Origin: Prevotella sp. UBA4339
GTDB lineage: Bacteria > Bacteroidota > Bacteroidia > Bacteroidales > Bacteroidaceae
Assembly: GCA_002393725.1 (NCBI GenBank)
Contig: DGTJ01000024.1
Coordinates: 1 to 17,288, forward strand
Direction: 5' to 3'
DNA: 17,288 nucleotides
This document shows, piece after piece, positions 8,068-14,747 of the stretch (position 1 is its first letter; every line of letters starts with the position of its first letter). Position numbers and translations under genes: made by a program. The notes under the pieces were generated by a model, which was not told where the DNA came from, searched no databases, and worked only from the letters and a program-made list of their open reading frames with translations.

Positions 8068-9033
8068 TATTTTAAGTTTTTGTTTGAGATAGATAAGAAG
8101 CCCAGAAAGGGTTTGCTGGCAGTGGAATGGTTCATCATGGGCTATCTGCTGCTGACACTGTTGATGATGCTCTTCATGACGACAAAGCTGAAGAATCCCG
8201 AACCGATGCTCTGGCTGCGTTTTCACGGGGTGATGCTGACACTCGCGCTTTGGGTGGTATACAGGCTTATCCCCTGCAGATTCACCATGCTGTGCCGTAT
8301 CATTCTGCAACTGATCATGCTATCATGGTGGTATCCCGACACATACGAGCTTAACAAGTACTTTCATAATCAGGACCCTCTCTTTGCAGGCTACGACCAG
8401 AGCATGTGGGGATTCCAGCCCGCCCTGCTGTTCTCACAGGTGTGCAGCAATCCTGCCTTCAGCGAACTGATGCACCTGGGCTACTCGTCATACTATCCCC
8501 TGATTGCACTGGTGGTCGCGTTCTATTTCCTGAAGAGGTATGAAGAGTTTGAACTGGCATCGTTTATCATCCTCGCCTCGTTTTTCATCTACTACGTGAT
8601 ATTCATCTTCCTCCCTGTCACCGGTCCGCAGTTCTACTATCTGGCAGCAGGCATCGACAATATCGCCGCTGGGGTATTCCCCGATGTAGGCAATTATTTC
8701 CAGAGCCATCAGGAGGCCCTGCCCCTGCCCGGCTGGAAGAACGGGCTCTTCTACTATCTCGTAGACTGTGCCCATGCAGCAGGCGAGCGGCCTACAGCGG
8801 CATTCCCGAGCAGCCATGTGGGAGTAACCACCATCCTGATGATCCTTGCCTGGAGGGCACACTGCCCAAAGCTATTCTGGGGCATGATGCCACTATATAT
8901 TCTTATGTGTCTGGCCACTGTATATATACAGGCTCATTATGCTATCGACGTGATTGGAGGATGGGTGTCGGCAATTGTGATTTTTGCCGTTTTGCATTTT
9001 TTAGGTAGAAAAATTTGTATATCTCGAAAATAA
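8062..9033 (+). CDS. PAP2/AUR1-like integral membrane phosphotransferase or phosphatase
   Basis: A 323-residue membrane protein if started at TTG 8062. An in-frame TGA at 8056 excludes anything further upstream, and the next ATG (8137) would remove 25 residues. Several hydrophobic helices precede a PAP2_3-type catalytic region: TGPQFYY (187-193), AFPSSHVG (247-254, His252) and IQAHYAIDVIGG (289-300, His292 and Asp296). This pattern is that of AUR1-type inositol-phosphorylceramide synthases and related enzymes. Bacteroidales make sphingolipids, some with phosphoinositol heads, so headgroup transfer is an attractive role, but a lipid phosphatase is equally possible. It is co-directional with the epimerase gene, 25 bp apart. 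Confidence 0.8.
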   Translation: MKYFKFLFEIDKKPRKGLLAVEWFIMGYLLLTLLMMLFMTTKLKNPEPMLWLRFHGVMLTLALWVVYRLIPCRFTMLCRIILQLIMLSWWYPDTYELNKYFHNQDPLFAGYDQSMWGFQPALLFSQVCSNPAFSELMHLGYSSYYPLIALVVAFYFLKRYEEFELASFIILASFFIYYVIFIFLPVTGPQFYYLAAGIDNIAAGVFPDVGNYFQSHQEALPLPGWKNGLFYYLVDCAHAAGERPTAAFPSSHVGVTTILMILAWRAHCPKLFWGMMPLYILMCLATVYIQAHYAIDVIGGWVSAIVIFAVLHFLGRKICISRK

Positions 9034-9045
9034 TACATACCTTTG
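9014..9045 (+). promoter_or_regulatory. Full Bacteroidetes promoter (TTTG-N20-TACCTTTG) before greA
   Basis: The -33 TTTG (9014-9017) and -7 TACCTTTG (9038-9045) are separated by exactly 20 bp, the best promoter in the window. It overlaps the last codons of the PAP2-like gene. No other TAnnTTTG lies between it and greA, so the greA transcript should carry a leader of roughly 120 nt. Confidence 0.75.
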
Positions 9046-9070
9046 CAGGCGAAATAGTAAGGATAAAGAC

Positions 9071-9133
9071 ATGCTAACATTGAGGATTCCGACAATAACG
9101 ACAGTCGGGATTCTTTTGTTTTTGTCAGTCTAA
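9071..9133 (+). CDS. Possible leader peptide (20 residues) upstream of greA
   Basis: ATG at 9071 to TAA at 9131-9133, preceded by AAGGAT, which is a fair ribosome-binding sequence for this group. The peptide is hydrophobic in its second half. The reading frame spans the whole 9082-9115 hairpin, so translation could alter folding. It may equally be chance: it is short, unsupported by any known family, and only its position suggests function. Confidence 0.25.
   Translation: MLTLRIPTITTVGILLFLSV
9082..9123 (+). terminator. Hairpin with T-rich tail in the greA leader (attenuator or terminator)
   Basis: GAGGATTCCGAC (9082-9093) pairs with GTCGGGATTCTT (9104-9115) as 12 pairs including three G-U, with a 10-nt loop, followed by TTGTTTTTG. 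It has the form of an intrinsic terminator but lies downstream of the only visible greA promoter, so it may attenuate greA or release a short leader RNA. The alternative is simple termination of read-through from the PAP2 gene. Confidence 0.6.
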
Positions 9134-9172
9134 CCAAAATTGCAATAATAAAATCTGTAAAAAGCGAATATC

Positions 9173-9640
9173 ATGGCTTATATGTCACAAGAAGGCTACG
9201 ACAAACTGATAGCCGAACTGAAACGTTTAGAGAGCATAGAGCGACCGAAGGCCTCTGCTGCCATCGCTGAAGCTCGTGAGAAGGGCGACCTTAGTGAGAA
9301 TAGTGAGTATGACGCCGCCAAGGAGGCCCAGGCTCATCTCGAGGATAAGATCAATCAGCTGAAGATGACCATCTCCGAGGCGAAGGTGGTGGACACCAGC
9401 CGTCTCAGCACAGATGCCGTGCAGATACTTTCCAAGGTAGAAATGACCAACATGACCAACAAGGCAAAGATGACCTACACTATCGTCAGCGAGAGTGAGG
9501 CCAACCTGCGCGAGGGTAAGATCTCCATCAAGACTCCTATTGCCCAGGGCCTGCTGAACCACAAGGTTGGCGACGAGGTGGAGGTAAAGATTCCTCGCGG
9601 CACTATCAAGCTCCGTATCGACAAGATCACTGTCGGATAG
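9173..9640 (+). CDS. greA: Transcription elongation factor GreA
   Basis: A 155-residue protein of normal length. The N-terminal antiparallel coiled coil (about 1-75) carries the tip motif GDLSENSEYDAA (38-49), whose Asp39 and Glu42 correspond to the acidic pair that reaches into the RNA polymerase secondary channel. The C-terminal FKBP-like domain follows (about 80-155, with VGDEVEVKIPRGTIKLRI). It stimulates cleavage of backtracked RNA so that polymerase can resume. The HIT-family gene begins 33 bp downstream and is probably co-transcribed. Expression may be set by the structured leader described at 9082-9123. Confidence 0.97.
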   Translation: MAYMSQEGYDKLIAELKRLESIERPKASAAIAEAREKGDLSENSEYDAAKEAQAHLEDKINQLKMTISEAKVVDTSRLSTDAVQILSKVEMTNMTNKAKMTYTIVSESEANLREGKISIKTPIAQGLLNHKVGDEVEVKIPRGTIKLRIDKITVG

Positions 9641-9672
9641 CTCCGAACACTTATCACCTAACACCCAAGATC

Positions 9673-10071
9673 ATGGATATATTCAGTAAGATTGCTGCTG
9701 GTGAGATTCCCAGCTACAAGTGTGCAGAGAATGAGGAATTCTATGCATTCCTCGACATCAACCCGCTGGTAAAAGGCCACACTCTCGTCATTCCCCGTCG
9801 CGAAGTAGACTACATCTTCGACATGGACGACGATGAGATAGCCCGCTATCAGGTGTTTGCAAAGAAAGTGGCTAAGGCAGTAGGCACCGCCTTCCCTTGC
9901 AAGAAGGTAGCTCAGGTAGTACTGGGTCTCGAAGTGCCTCATGCACATATCCACCTGATTCCGATGCAGTCAGAACAGGATGCAGACTTCCGCCGCGAGA
10001 AGCTGAAGCTCTCAGAAGAGGAATTCAAGGAGACAGCATCGAAGATACTGGAAGAATTCAAAAAGCTGTAG
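9673..10071 (+). CDS. HIT-family nucleotide hydrolase/transferase
   Basis: A 132-residue histidine-triad protein. The active-site motif is HAHIHLIP (90-97), with His90, His92 and His94. The N-terminal part (FSKIAAGEIPSYK, and NPLVKGHTLVIPRREV at 30-45) is the typical nucleotide-binding core of the HINT branch. Such enzymes hydrolyse AMP linked to lysine, amines or nucleotides; the native substrate in this group is uncertain. The TAG stop lies inside the left arm of the terminator at 10060-10091. Grouping with greA is by spacing only. Confidence 0.94.
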   Translation: MDIFSKIAAGEIPSYKCAENEEFYAFLDINPLVKGHTLVIPRREVDYIFDMDDDEIARYQVFAKKVAKAVGTAFPCKKVAQVVLGLEVPHAHIHLIPMQSEQDADFRREKLKLSEEEFKETASKILEEFKKL

Positions 10072-10093
10072 CCCTCGAGCTACAGCTTTTTTT
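10060..10093. terminator. Two-way intrinsic terminator containing both stop codons
   Basis: AAAAAGCTGTAG (10060-10071) pairs with CTACAGCTTTTT (10080-10091) around an 8-nt loop. The T-run follows on the plus strand, and the A-run becomes a T-run on the minus strand. The TAG of the HIT gene is in the left arm, and the TAA of the convergent guanylyltransferase gene (10092-10094) directly abuts the right arm. Confidence 0.9.
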
Positions 10094-11180
10094 ACACGAA
10101 CTTATCACCGTATTTCAGTCTCGCCTCACTGACATATTTCCGTATCAGCGACGAGTCGTCGTTCTTCTTGCAGATAAGCAGCACATCGTCACTGTCGGCA
10201 ACGATATAGCCTTCAAGACCGTTGAACACGCCTAACTTGCCTTTTGGGAGCTTTATCACATTGTTGTTACACTCCTCCAGCTCCACCGTTGAGTCGATGA
10301 TAACATTTTCACCTTCCGACTTAACCGACGACTCATAGATGGCATGCCACGTACCCAGGTCAGCCCATCCGAAGTCGCACTTCATAACATACACATGTCT
10401 GCTCTGCTCCAGAATGGCATAGTCGAGCGAGAGATTAGGATAGCGAGGATAGTGCTCTGTCACATATTCCATCTCTTCCTCGTAAGTATATTCCTTTATG
10501 TTATACCTCAAGGGGCGCAGGACCTCTGGGAAGAGATACTCGAACGATTTGAGCAGATACTGTGCACTTACCTGAAAGATACCAGTATTCCAATAGAACT
10601 CCCCGCTCTCCATGAACATCTTAGCGAACTCGCGTTCAGGCTTCTCTGTGAATGACTTCACGGCATACACCTCGGGCTTGCAGCTGAGGTCGCCCAACTG
10701 TATATATCCGTATCCTGGCTCCGGCCGCGTGGGCTTCACCCCCATCACCACCACCACATCGTTTTCCGACACGTAGCTGAAGCCTATTTCCACGCTTCGC
10801 GCAAACTCCGCCTCGTTGAGCACCATCTGGTCAGATGGCAGGACGATGATGTTTGCCTCAGGACAGATCTTCTGTATGCGCATCCCTGCCCACGCCACGC
10901 TGGGGGCAGTATTACGATGGATTGGCTCTATCATGATGTTGCGCTCAGGTATGTCGGGCAACTGCTCCTTGGACATTTCAAAATACTCTTTACACGTACA
11001 TATATATATATTATCCTTAGGGAGCAACTTCACGATGCGATCGTAAGTAGCCTGTAATTGTGTACGACCCGTCCCGAAAAAATCGAGAAACTGCTTTGGG
11101 ACATCTTCACGGCTGCAAGGCCATAAGCGCCTGCCGCGACCTCCTGCGAGTATCACGCAAAAATTTCTTGTATTCTCCAT
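10092..11180 (-). CDS. Mannose-1-phosphate guanylyltransferase
   Basis: A 362-residue nucleotidyltransferase making GDP-mannose from GTP and mannose 1-phosphate, a precursor for GDP-fucose and surface glycans. The N-terminal GTP-binding loop LAGGRGRRLWPCSREDVPKQ (11-30) is diagnostic. IEPIHRNTAPSVAWAG, FTEKPE, NTGIF and LDYAILE follow in the usual order. A left-handed beta-helix-like tail ends the protein. It has only the nucleotidyltransferase part and lacks the phosphomannose isomerase half present in bifunctional ManC proteins. It is a single-gene unit. A weak TATCTTCG (minus strand, 11217-11224) may be its -7 element. Confidence 0.93.
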   Translation of the reverse strand: MENTRNFCVILAGGRGRRLWPCSREDVPKQFLDFFGTGRTQLQATYDRIVKLLPKDNIYICTCKEYFEMSKEQLPDIPERNIMIEPIHRNTAPSVAWAGMRIQKICPEANIIVLPSDQMVLNEAEFARSVEIGFSYVSENDVVVVMGVKPTRPEPGYGYIQLGDLSCKPEVYAVKSFTEKPEREFAKMFMESGEFYWNTGIFQVSAQYLLKSFEYLFPEVLRPLRYNIKEYTYEEEMEYVTEHYPRYPNLSLDYAILEQSRHVYVMKCDFGWADLGTWHAIYESSVKSEGENVIIDSTVELEECNNNVIKLPKGKLGVFNGLEGYIVADSDDVLLICKKNDDSSLIRKYVSEARLKYGDKFV

Positions 11181-11216
11181 TTATATTGACAATACTTATA
11201 GTTCCTATTCACGGTG

Positions 11217-11224
11217 CGAAGATA
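11217..11224 (-). promoter_or_regulatory. Weak -7 element candidate (TATCTTCG)
   Basis: The reverse complement reads TATCTTCG, one mismatch from TAnnTTTG, 36 bp upstream of the guanylyltransferase ATG. No other candidate is seen in the 160-bp divergent gap before the tRNA gene. Confidence 0.3.
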
Positions 11225-11274
11225 CGCATTATTATTGACATAAACAAATATTTTGCATTTTTTTATCATAAATC

Positions 11275-11305
11275 TTTGTCATTTCAGATTTTTGTAGTAC
11301 CTTTG
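11275..11305 (+). promoter_or_regulatory. Promoter of tRNA-Leu (TTTG-N19-TACCTTTG)
   Basis: TTTG at 11275-11278 and TACCTTTG at 11298-11305 are separated by 19 bp, a complete Bacteroidetes promoter. The -7 element ends 35 bp before the tRNA 5' end. Confidence 0.75.
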
Positions 11306-11340
11306 CAGCGCTTTTCGAGACTAAACGTCCTCAATTTCAT

Positions 11341-11422
11341 GCCCAGATGGCGGAATCGGTAGACGCGCTGGTCTCAAACACCAGTGGGGCAACCCGTGCC
11401 GGTTCGACCCCGGCTCTGGGTA
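11341..11422 (+). tRNA. tRNA-Leu (anticodon CAA)
   Basis: An 82-nt class II tRNA. The acceptor stem GCCCAGA pairs with TCTGGGT (one G-U), with discriminator A. The anticodon stem CTGGT/ACCAG closes the loop CTCAAAC, giving anticodon CAA (reads UUG). The long variable arm includes GGG/CCC, and the T arm is GCCGG-TTCGACC-CCGGC. The 3' CCA is not encoded. It is a single-gene unit with its own promoter and terminator and lies at the border of the accessory region. Confidence 0.95.
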
Positions 11423-11440
11423 CGAGTTAAGCTCGAAAGT

Positions 11441-11482
11441 AATCGCTAAACCTCTTTTTAGAAGGTTTAGCGATTTTCTTTT
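11441..11482 (+). terminator. Intrinsic terminator of tRNA-Leu
   Basis: AATCGCTAAACCT (11441-11453) pairs perfectly over 13 bp with AGGTTTAGCGATT (11463-11475), followed by TTCTTTTCTT. It also separates the tRNA from the convergent HTH gene. Confidence 0.88.
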
Positions 11483-11494
11483 CTTATAACCGAT

Positions 11495-11788
11495 TCATCC
11501 AACTCCATCTTCTATCTCTCTCTGAGCATAGATCACAGCATCACGTTTCACCTCGTCCTCACCCTCAACGGTATCTAGCACCTTGTCTGCTAGCCAGATG
11601 GTCAACAGTTCTTTTTCTTCGATTTCAAGGAGTCTGGCCATAATGGGGATATGGCTCCGTTTTGCTTTCCTTTCTCCACGCTCTATCTTGCTATACATAG
11701 GCGTGTCTATATCCAGTGCAGCCGCCAATTTCCGCTGCACCATCCCATGCTCTTCTCTGAGTTCTTTTATTTTCTTACCGAATATCAT
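11495..11788 (-). CDS. XRE-family helix-turn-helix protein
   Basis: A 97-residue protein. The Cro/CI-type HTH occupies about residues 3-60: GKKIKELREEHGMVQRKLAA, then YSKIERGERKAKRS as the recognition-helix region and hydrophobic helices to about 65. The remainder (66-97) is acidic and helical. Such small XRE proteins act as autoregulators or as antitoxin or controller proteins next to mobile or defence genes. It lies 13 bp after the stop of the truncated AlbA_2 gene and is the last gene of the minus-strand cluster, so it may repress the whole cluster, perhaps through the repeats at 17242-17276. That link is inference only. Confidence 0.85.
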   Translation of the reverse strand: MIFGKKIKELREEHGMVQRKLAAALDIDTPMYSKIERGERKAKRSHIPIMARLLEIEEKELLTIWLADKVLDTVEGEDEVKRDAVIYAQREIEDGVG

Positions 11789-11801
11789 ACGCTTCCATTT
11801 A

Positions 11802-12704
11802 TTACTTTCTAAGTTTCCGATACTTCTGATTCTTACTTTTGGGCTTGTCGGGTTCAGTCATCTCTAAATATCCCATCTCCAACAATGGTCTAACATACGT
11901 GGTCATATTCTTTGAGTTGTTGTAATAGCCTATGTGATCCATAATTTCCTTGGCCGTTCTTGGGATACTACAAAACTGGATGATGTCCTTTTGAACATTC
12001 GACAACTGCTTATAGGGAATACGAACTATATTTGTCCTATCTTTGGCTTCTTCGACTCCATCATTGTCTCTTTTTGTAGCTTCATTATTTTCTATATATT
12101 TCGCAGACAGCGAGTTATCTCTGTCTTCTTCGTCTCTTTTATCTCTGTATTCTCTGTCACTATCTCTATCATTTCTAACATCAGTTTCTCCTACATCTCT
12201 ACGCTCAACCGTCACCACAAACTCATTAAGCGTCTCATCGTTTACGAACTTGATGTCAGGAGTAAACTTCAAGGCTCTGGTGATGCCACTTCCTGCACCA
12301 GTATAAGGCAGCAGATTGATACCGTGATTAAAGAGCAACTTGTTTCTTGGCACCGATGCGCCATGCTTAATGCTTTCCATGCTGACACCTTCTGGCTGAA
12401 CATTCTCAATGTCAAGCAGAATCTGCGGTACGACACCTTCCGATGCCAGACTCCCCAACAAGTTCGTCGTCTCTTGTACCTCCACAAATGAGAGCGGATT
12501 GATGCGTCCAGTCTTGTCATCAATACCCACCACAATCATTCCGCCACGAGAATTGCTCTGTGCCACCATCTCGCAACACACGTCATACTTGTTGTCACGA
12601 GTCACCCGCTCCTTGCGCTCGGCATTGCCGCTTCGCTTGTCGAAGAACTGCACTCGCGTCTGTTCTGCCGTGTCTCTTAGCCTCAGTATATCTTCTGTCG
12701 TCAT
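11802..12704 (-). CDS. AlbA_2 (Schlafen-type) domain protein with the ATPase core missing
   Basis: A 300-residue open frame. Residues 15-101 match the AlbA_2 DNA-binding domain of the RecG-like/Schlafen family (RVQF, KYDVCCEMVAQSNSRGGMIVVGID, EVQETTNLLGSLASEGVVPQ). From residue 107 it jumps to the far end of the family's ATPase domain (HGASVPRNKLLFN, LPYTGAGSGITRAL, 114-145). The roughly 200-300 residues normally between them, including the VNxxxHxDY and NPG ATP-binding motifs seen in the neighbour at 12873, are absent. A 10-residue insertion also appears to split the VQFKE-type motif. A charged Arg/Asp linker (168-224) and a winged helix (about 230-300) follow. It is either a decaying gene or a regulatory fragment. 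Confidence 0.7.
   Translation of the reverse strand: MTTEDILRLRDTAEQTRVQFFDKRSGNAERKERVTRDNKYDVCCEMVAQSNSRGGMIVVGIDDKTGRINPLSFVEVQETTNLLGSLASEGVVPQILLDIENVQPEGVSMESIKHGASVPRNKLLFNHGINLLPYTGAGSGITRALKFTPDIKFVNDETLNEFVVTVERRDVGETDVRNDRDSDREYRDKRDEEDRDNSLSAKYIENNEATKRDNDGVEEAKDRTNIVRIPYKQLSNVQKDIIQFCSIPRTAKEIMDHIGYYNNSKNMTTYVRPLLEMGYLEMTEPDKPKSKNQKYRKLRK
12033..12203 (-). repeat. Low-complexity linker repeat (AGAGATAA-type) in the AlbA_2 gene
   Basis: The coding strand repeats AGAGAT/ACAGAGATAA-like units, densest at about 12110-12175. They encode runs of Arg, Asp and Glu such as NDRDSDREYRDKRDEEDRD between the core and the winged helix. The copies are irregular, so no exact unit length is claimed. 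Confidence 0.6.
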
Positions 12705-12872
12705 ATATCTAATAACGTTTTTATTCGTTGCATTATTATTGTTACTTACCTCATCAGCCAGCCTTTAGCCTCCTTCCAAATTGCTTCCAGTCTGCTTCTA
12801 AAACGAAAGAAGTAAATGAAAAAACTGATTTTTGTGTTTGAACTTAAATTTGGAGTCAAATTTGGAATCTGG
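12705..12872 (-). other. 168-bp gap between the two AlbA_2 genes
   Basis: No TAnnTTTG is visible on the minus strand and no clear hairpin is seen. It holds a short direct repeat AAATTTGGA at 12846-12854 and 12858-12866 (12-bp period), plus purine-rich GGAAGCAA-like text. It may be a remnant of rearrangement or a weak promoter region for the last two genes. Confidence 0.4.
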
Positions 12873-14408
12873 CTACGACTGTTCTTGTTCTTTCAGTTTG
12901 TATGTGCGATTTCTATTCCCGCCACATGAGACAAGTATTCCCTCATCCACCAGTTGATAAAGAAGCACCTTTACTCTTGTTGTGCTGGAACTTAAAAGTT
13001 TCACAAGATCTTCTGTTTTTGCTTCCCCATTCCTATGGATGTACTCAATGATTATCGTCCGCTTATCGTCCGTTTTTATCGTCCGCTTATCGTCCGTTTT
13101 GTCATTATCGTCCATTATTACTTTATCGTCCGCTTTTATCGTCCGCTTTGTGCGCGCCATTTTACTAGTGTCTATAGTCAATGTTGTGCGGGCTGGAGCG
13201 TAGGTGACATCGTAATCTGGCTGTGTATCGAGTTCCGAGTTACAGATATCAAATAGATCAGGGATGCCACTGCCAGCCCGTTCTCCGAAGTCAAGCAGGC
13301 CAAACATCTTCATGATAGTAGCATTTCGTGCATCAGAAGTGCCGCCACTCAATGCTGTCTTTAACCCAGGACGCATATCACCGGGGTTGGCAAATGACAG
13401 CGAATCAGGCCGACGGACGATAACAACACCCTTTTGTCCATAGTAATCGGAGTGGGCCAGCGTATTGACTATCATCTCGCGCAAAGCTTTATGCATGGGA
13501 ACTTCATCTTCCCGACTTCCATCCTGACTAAGTTGGAACGGAACAGGAAATGCACTCCGCAATCGATGATACACATGAAAGAAGAAATCGAACAAGTTGC
13601 CACTCCAATCGCCCGAAGACGAGACGATGCGATGTGTCCATCGAATTTTTGGGTCAAGTTGTTCACGGTAGTCGAGAAAATAGTCTGGCATTTCTCTCGT
13701 GATGTCATACTCATGACCAAACATCAGCAGACCAGCCACTGTAGGATATACGCGCCCATCCTCACGATCGAACCCCATAGCCCCTATACTGCGTAGGAAC
13801 ATTTCATCATCCTGTTTGCTCCATACATGTCCAGAATGTTTCCCGTTGAAGTAGTTGCGGTAGTCATGCACCGTATTCATATCGAATACAGACATATCCA
13901 GACCCTTAAGAACTTTAGTGTCTGTAGTCGATGCGGCAGCATCACGATAGATAGCCGCCACTTGGTCACGATTGCACAAATGGTCACCTTCGCCATATCT
14001 GACATAAGTCCCACGCATCGGGTCTTGTCCTATATATACTGGTCGAATGGTACGATCTGCCCGAGGAACCTCAATCACGACAATTTGTTTACCGTCAATC
14101 TCCTGATCATATACCATGTTGTTAGTTAGGATGTTCACGCTAACCTTCTGCCGGTTATTCACCATGTTCCAGAAGTCACCTATCAGTTTATGTGAATCCT
14201 CAACACCTCTCACGGACAGCGAGTGGTCATTCTCTTCCACGACTCCCAAGAGAATAATACCCCCTTCTGTATTGGCAAATGATGAATAAGTCTCCCAAAT
14301 GCTATTTGGAATCTGGTTCTTTGCCGTCTTTGCTTCTATACGGTGATCTTCTTGATACGCCGTAAGATTGTTGATGTCTATTTCCATATCATTATAACGT
14401 TTTGCCAT
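12873..14408 (-). CDS. AlbA_2 (Schlafen-type) DNA/RNA-binding domain ATPase with winged-helix tail
   Basis: A 511-residue protein. AlbA_2 domain at about 15-155: IEAK (24-27), SSFANTEGGIILLGV (42-56), IVVIEVPRADRTIRPVY and GTYVRYGEGDHLCNRDQ. GHKL-type ATP-binding domain at about 305-390: LREMIVNTLAHSDY (309-322), FANPGDMRPG (339-348), and GERAGSGIPDLF (375-386). A repeated DDKRTI linker spans 420-453, and a winged helix closes the protein (about 455-505). The family includes RecG-like ATP-dependent proteins and, through AlbA_2, the Schlafen nucleases; bacterial members are common in accessory regions, and activity is mostly untested. It starts 19 bp after the small unknown gene. Confidence 0.85.
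   Translation of the reverse strand: MAKRYNDMEIDINNLTAYQEDHRIEAKTAKNQIPNSIWETYSSFANTEGGIILLGVVEENDHSLSVRGVEDSHKLIGDFWNMVNNRQKVSVNILTNNMVYDQEIDGKQIVVIEVPRADRTIRPVYIGQDPMRGTYVRYGEGDHLCNRDQVAAIYRDAAASTTDTKVLKGLDMSVFDMNTVHDYRNYFNGKHSGHVWSKQDDEMFLRSIGAMGFDREDGRVYPTVAGLLMFGHEYDITREMPDYFLDYREQLDPKIRWTHRIVSSSGDWSGNLFDFFFHVYHRLRSAFPVPFQLSQDGSREDEVPMHKALREMIVNTLAHSDYYGQKGVVIVRRPDSLSFANPGDMRPGLKTALSGGTSDARNATIMKMFGLLDFGERAGSGIPDLFDICNSELDTQPDYDVTYAPARTTLTIDTSKMARTKRTIKADDKVIMDDNDKTDDKRTIKTDDKRTIIIEYIHRNGEAKTEDLVKLLSSSTTRVKVLLYQLVDEGILVSCGGNRNRTYKLKEQEQS
13052..13145 (-). repeat. Seven copies of TTATCGTCCG in the linker of the AlbA_2 ATPase
   Basis: On the plus strand TTATCGTCCG begins at 13052, 13063, 13076, 13087, 13105, 13123 and 13136; six copies are perfect and the fifth ends in A. 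Spacings are 11, 13, 11, 18, 18 and 13 bp, so units sum to multiples of three and the frame is kept. The coding strand gives CGGACGATAA and a protein repeat built on DDKRTIK. Confidence 0.92.
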
Positions 14409-14427
14409 TAACTTTAGTCTTCAGAGT

Positions 14428-14736
14428 TTATGGTGTCAGCAAACCTCTATATTCAAGGTCATGCTTCATTATTTCTTCCATTTGATGCGTTTCAAGGTCT
14501 ATTTGCCTCAAACGCTTTTCCTTTTCTTCATCAGTATGCCGATTGTCTTGAAGCACACTCAGTTTCATTTTTGCCTTAACACATTCCAACCCATTATGAA
14601 TGGCAGACACACTCACAGGAGCATTAGAGTTGAATAGATGCGCCCAACTTTGTCCTGCAAGCAGGTTTCCCCACTTTTCGTATTTCTGAATGTCATTTAG
14701 ACATTGCTCTATTCTGCTGTCATTTATCTGCTCCAT
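14428..14736 (-). CDS. Small protein of unknown function, helical
   Basis: A 102-residue protein I do not recognise. ATG at 14736 is preceded by AGAGG nine bases upstream, a good ribosome-binding site for this group. It has no signal peptide or membrane segment. The sequence looks largely helical; residues 48-95 are rich in Lys, Glu and Arg, with heptad-like spacing (DEEKEKRLRQIDLETHQMEE). It sits 11 bp after the ASCH gene and 19 bp before the AlbA_2 ATPase gene, so it is firmly inside the operon and could be a partner or inhibitor of either. No catalytic motif is visible. Confidence 0.7.
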   Translation of the reverse strand: MEQINDSRIEQCLNDIQKYEKWGNLLAGQSWAHLFNSNAPVSVSAIHNGLECVKAKMKLSVLQDNRHTDEEKEKRLRQIDLETHQMEEIMKHDLEYRGLLTP

Positions 14737-14747
14737 ATTTTACCTCT

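Noticed and set aside
9046..9172. Known riboswitch in the greA leader
   Set aside because: Apart from one hairpin and the short ORF I see no conserved riboswitch core.
11341..11422. Integrated element with att sites at tRNA-Leu
   Set aside because: No second copy of the tRNA 3' end and no integrase are visible in the window, so only the possibility is reported.
11934..12491. Plus-strand open frames opposite the truncated AlbA_2 gene
   Set aside because: They are explained by low-complexity antisense sequence; the minus-strand frame has clear AlbA_2 and winged-helix motifs and operon spacing.
13052..13145. CRISPR-like array
   Set aside because: The repeat is only 10 bp, spacers are 1-8 bp, and the array lies in frame within a gene.
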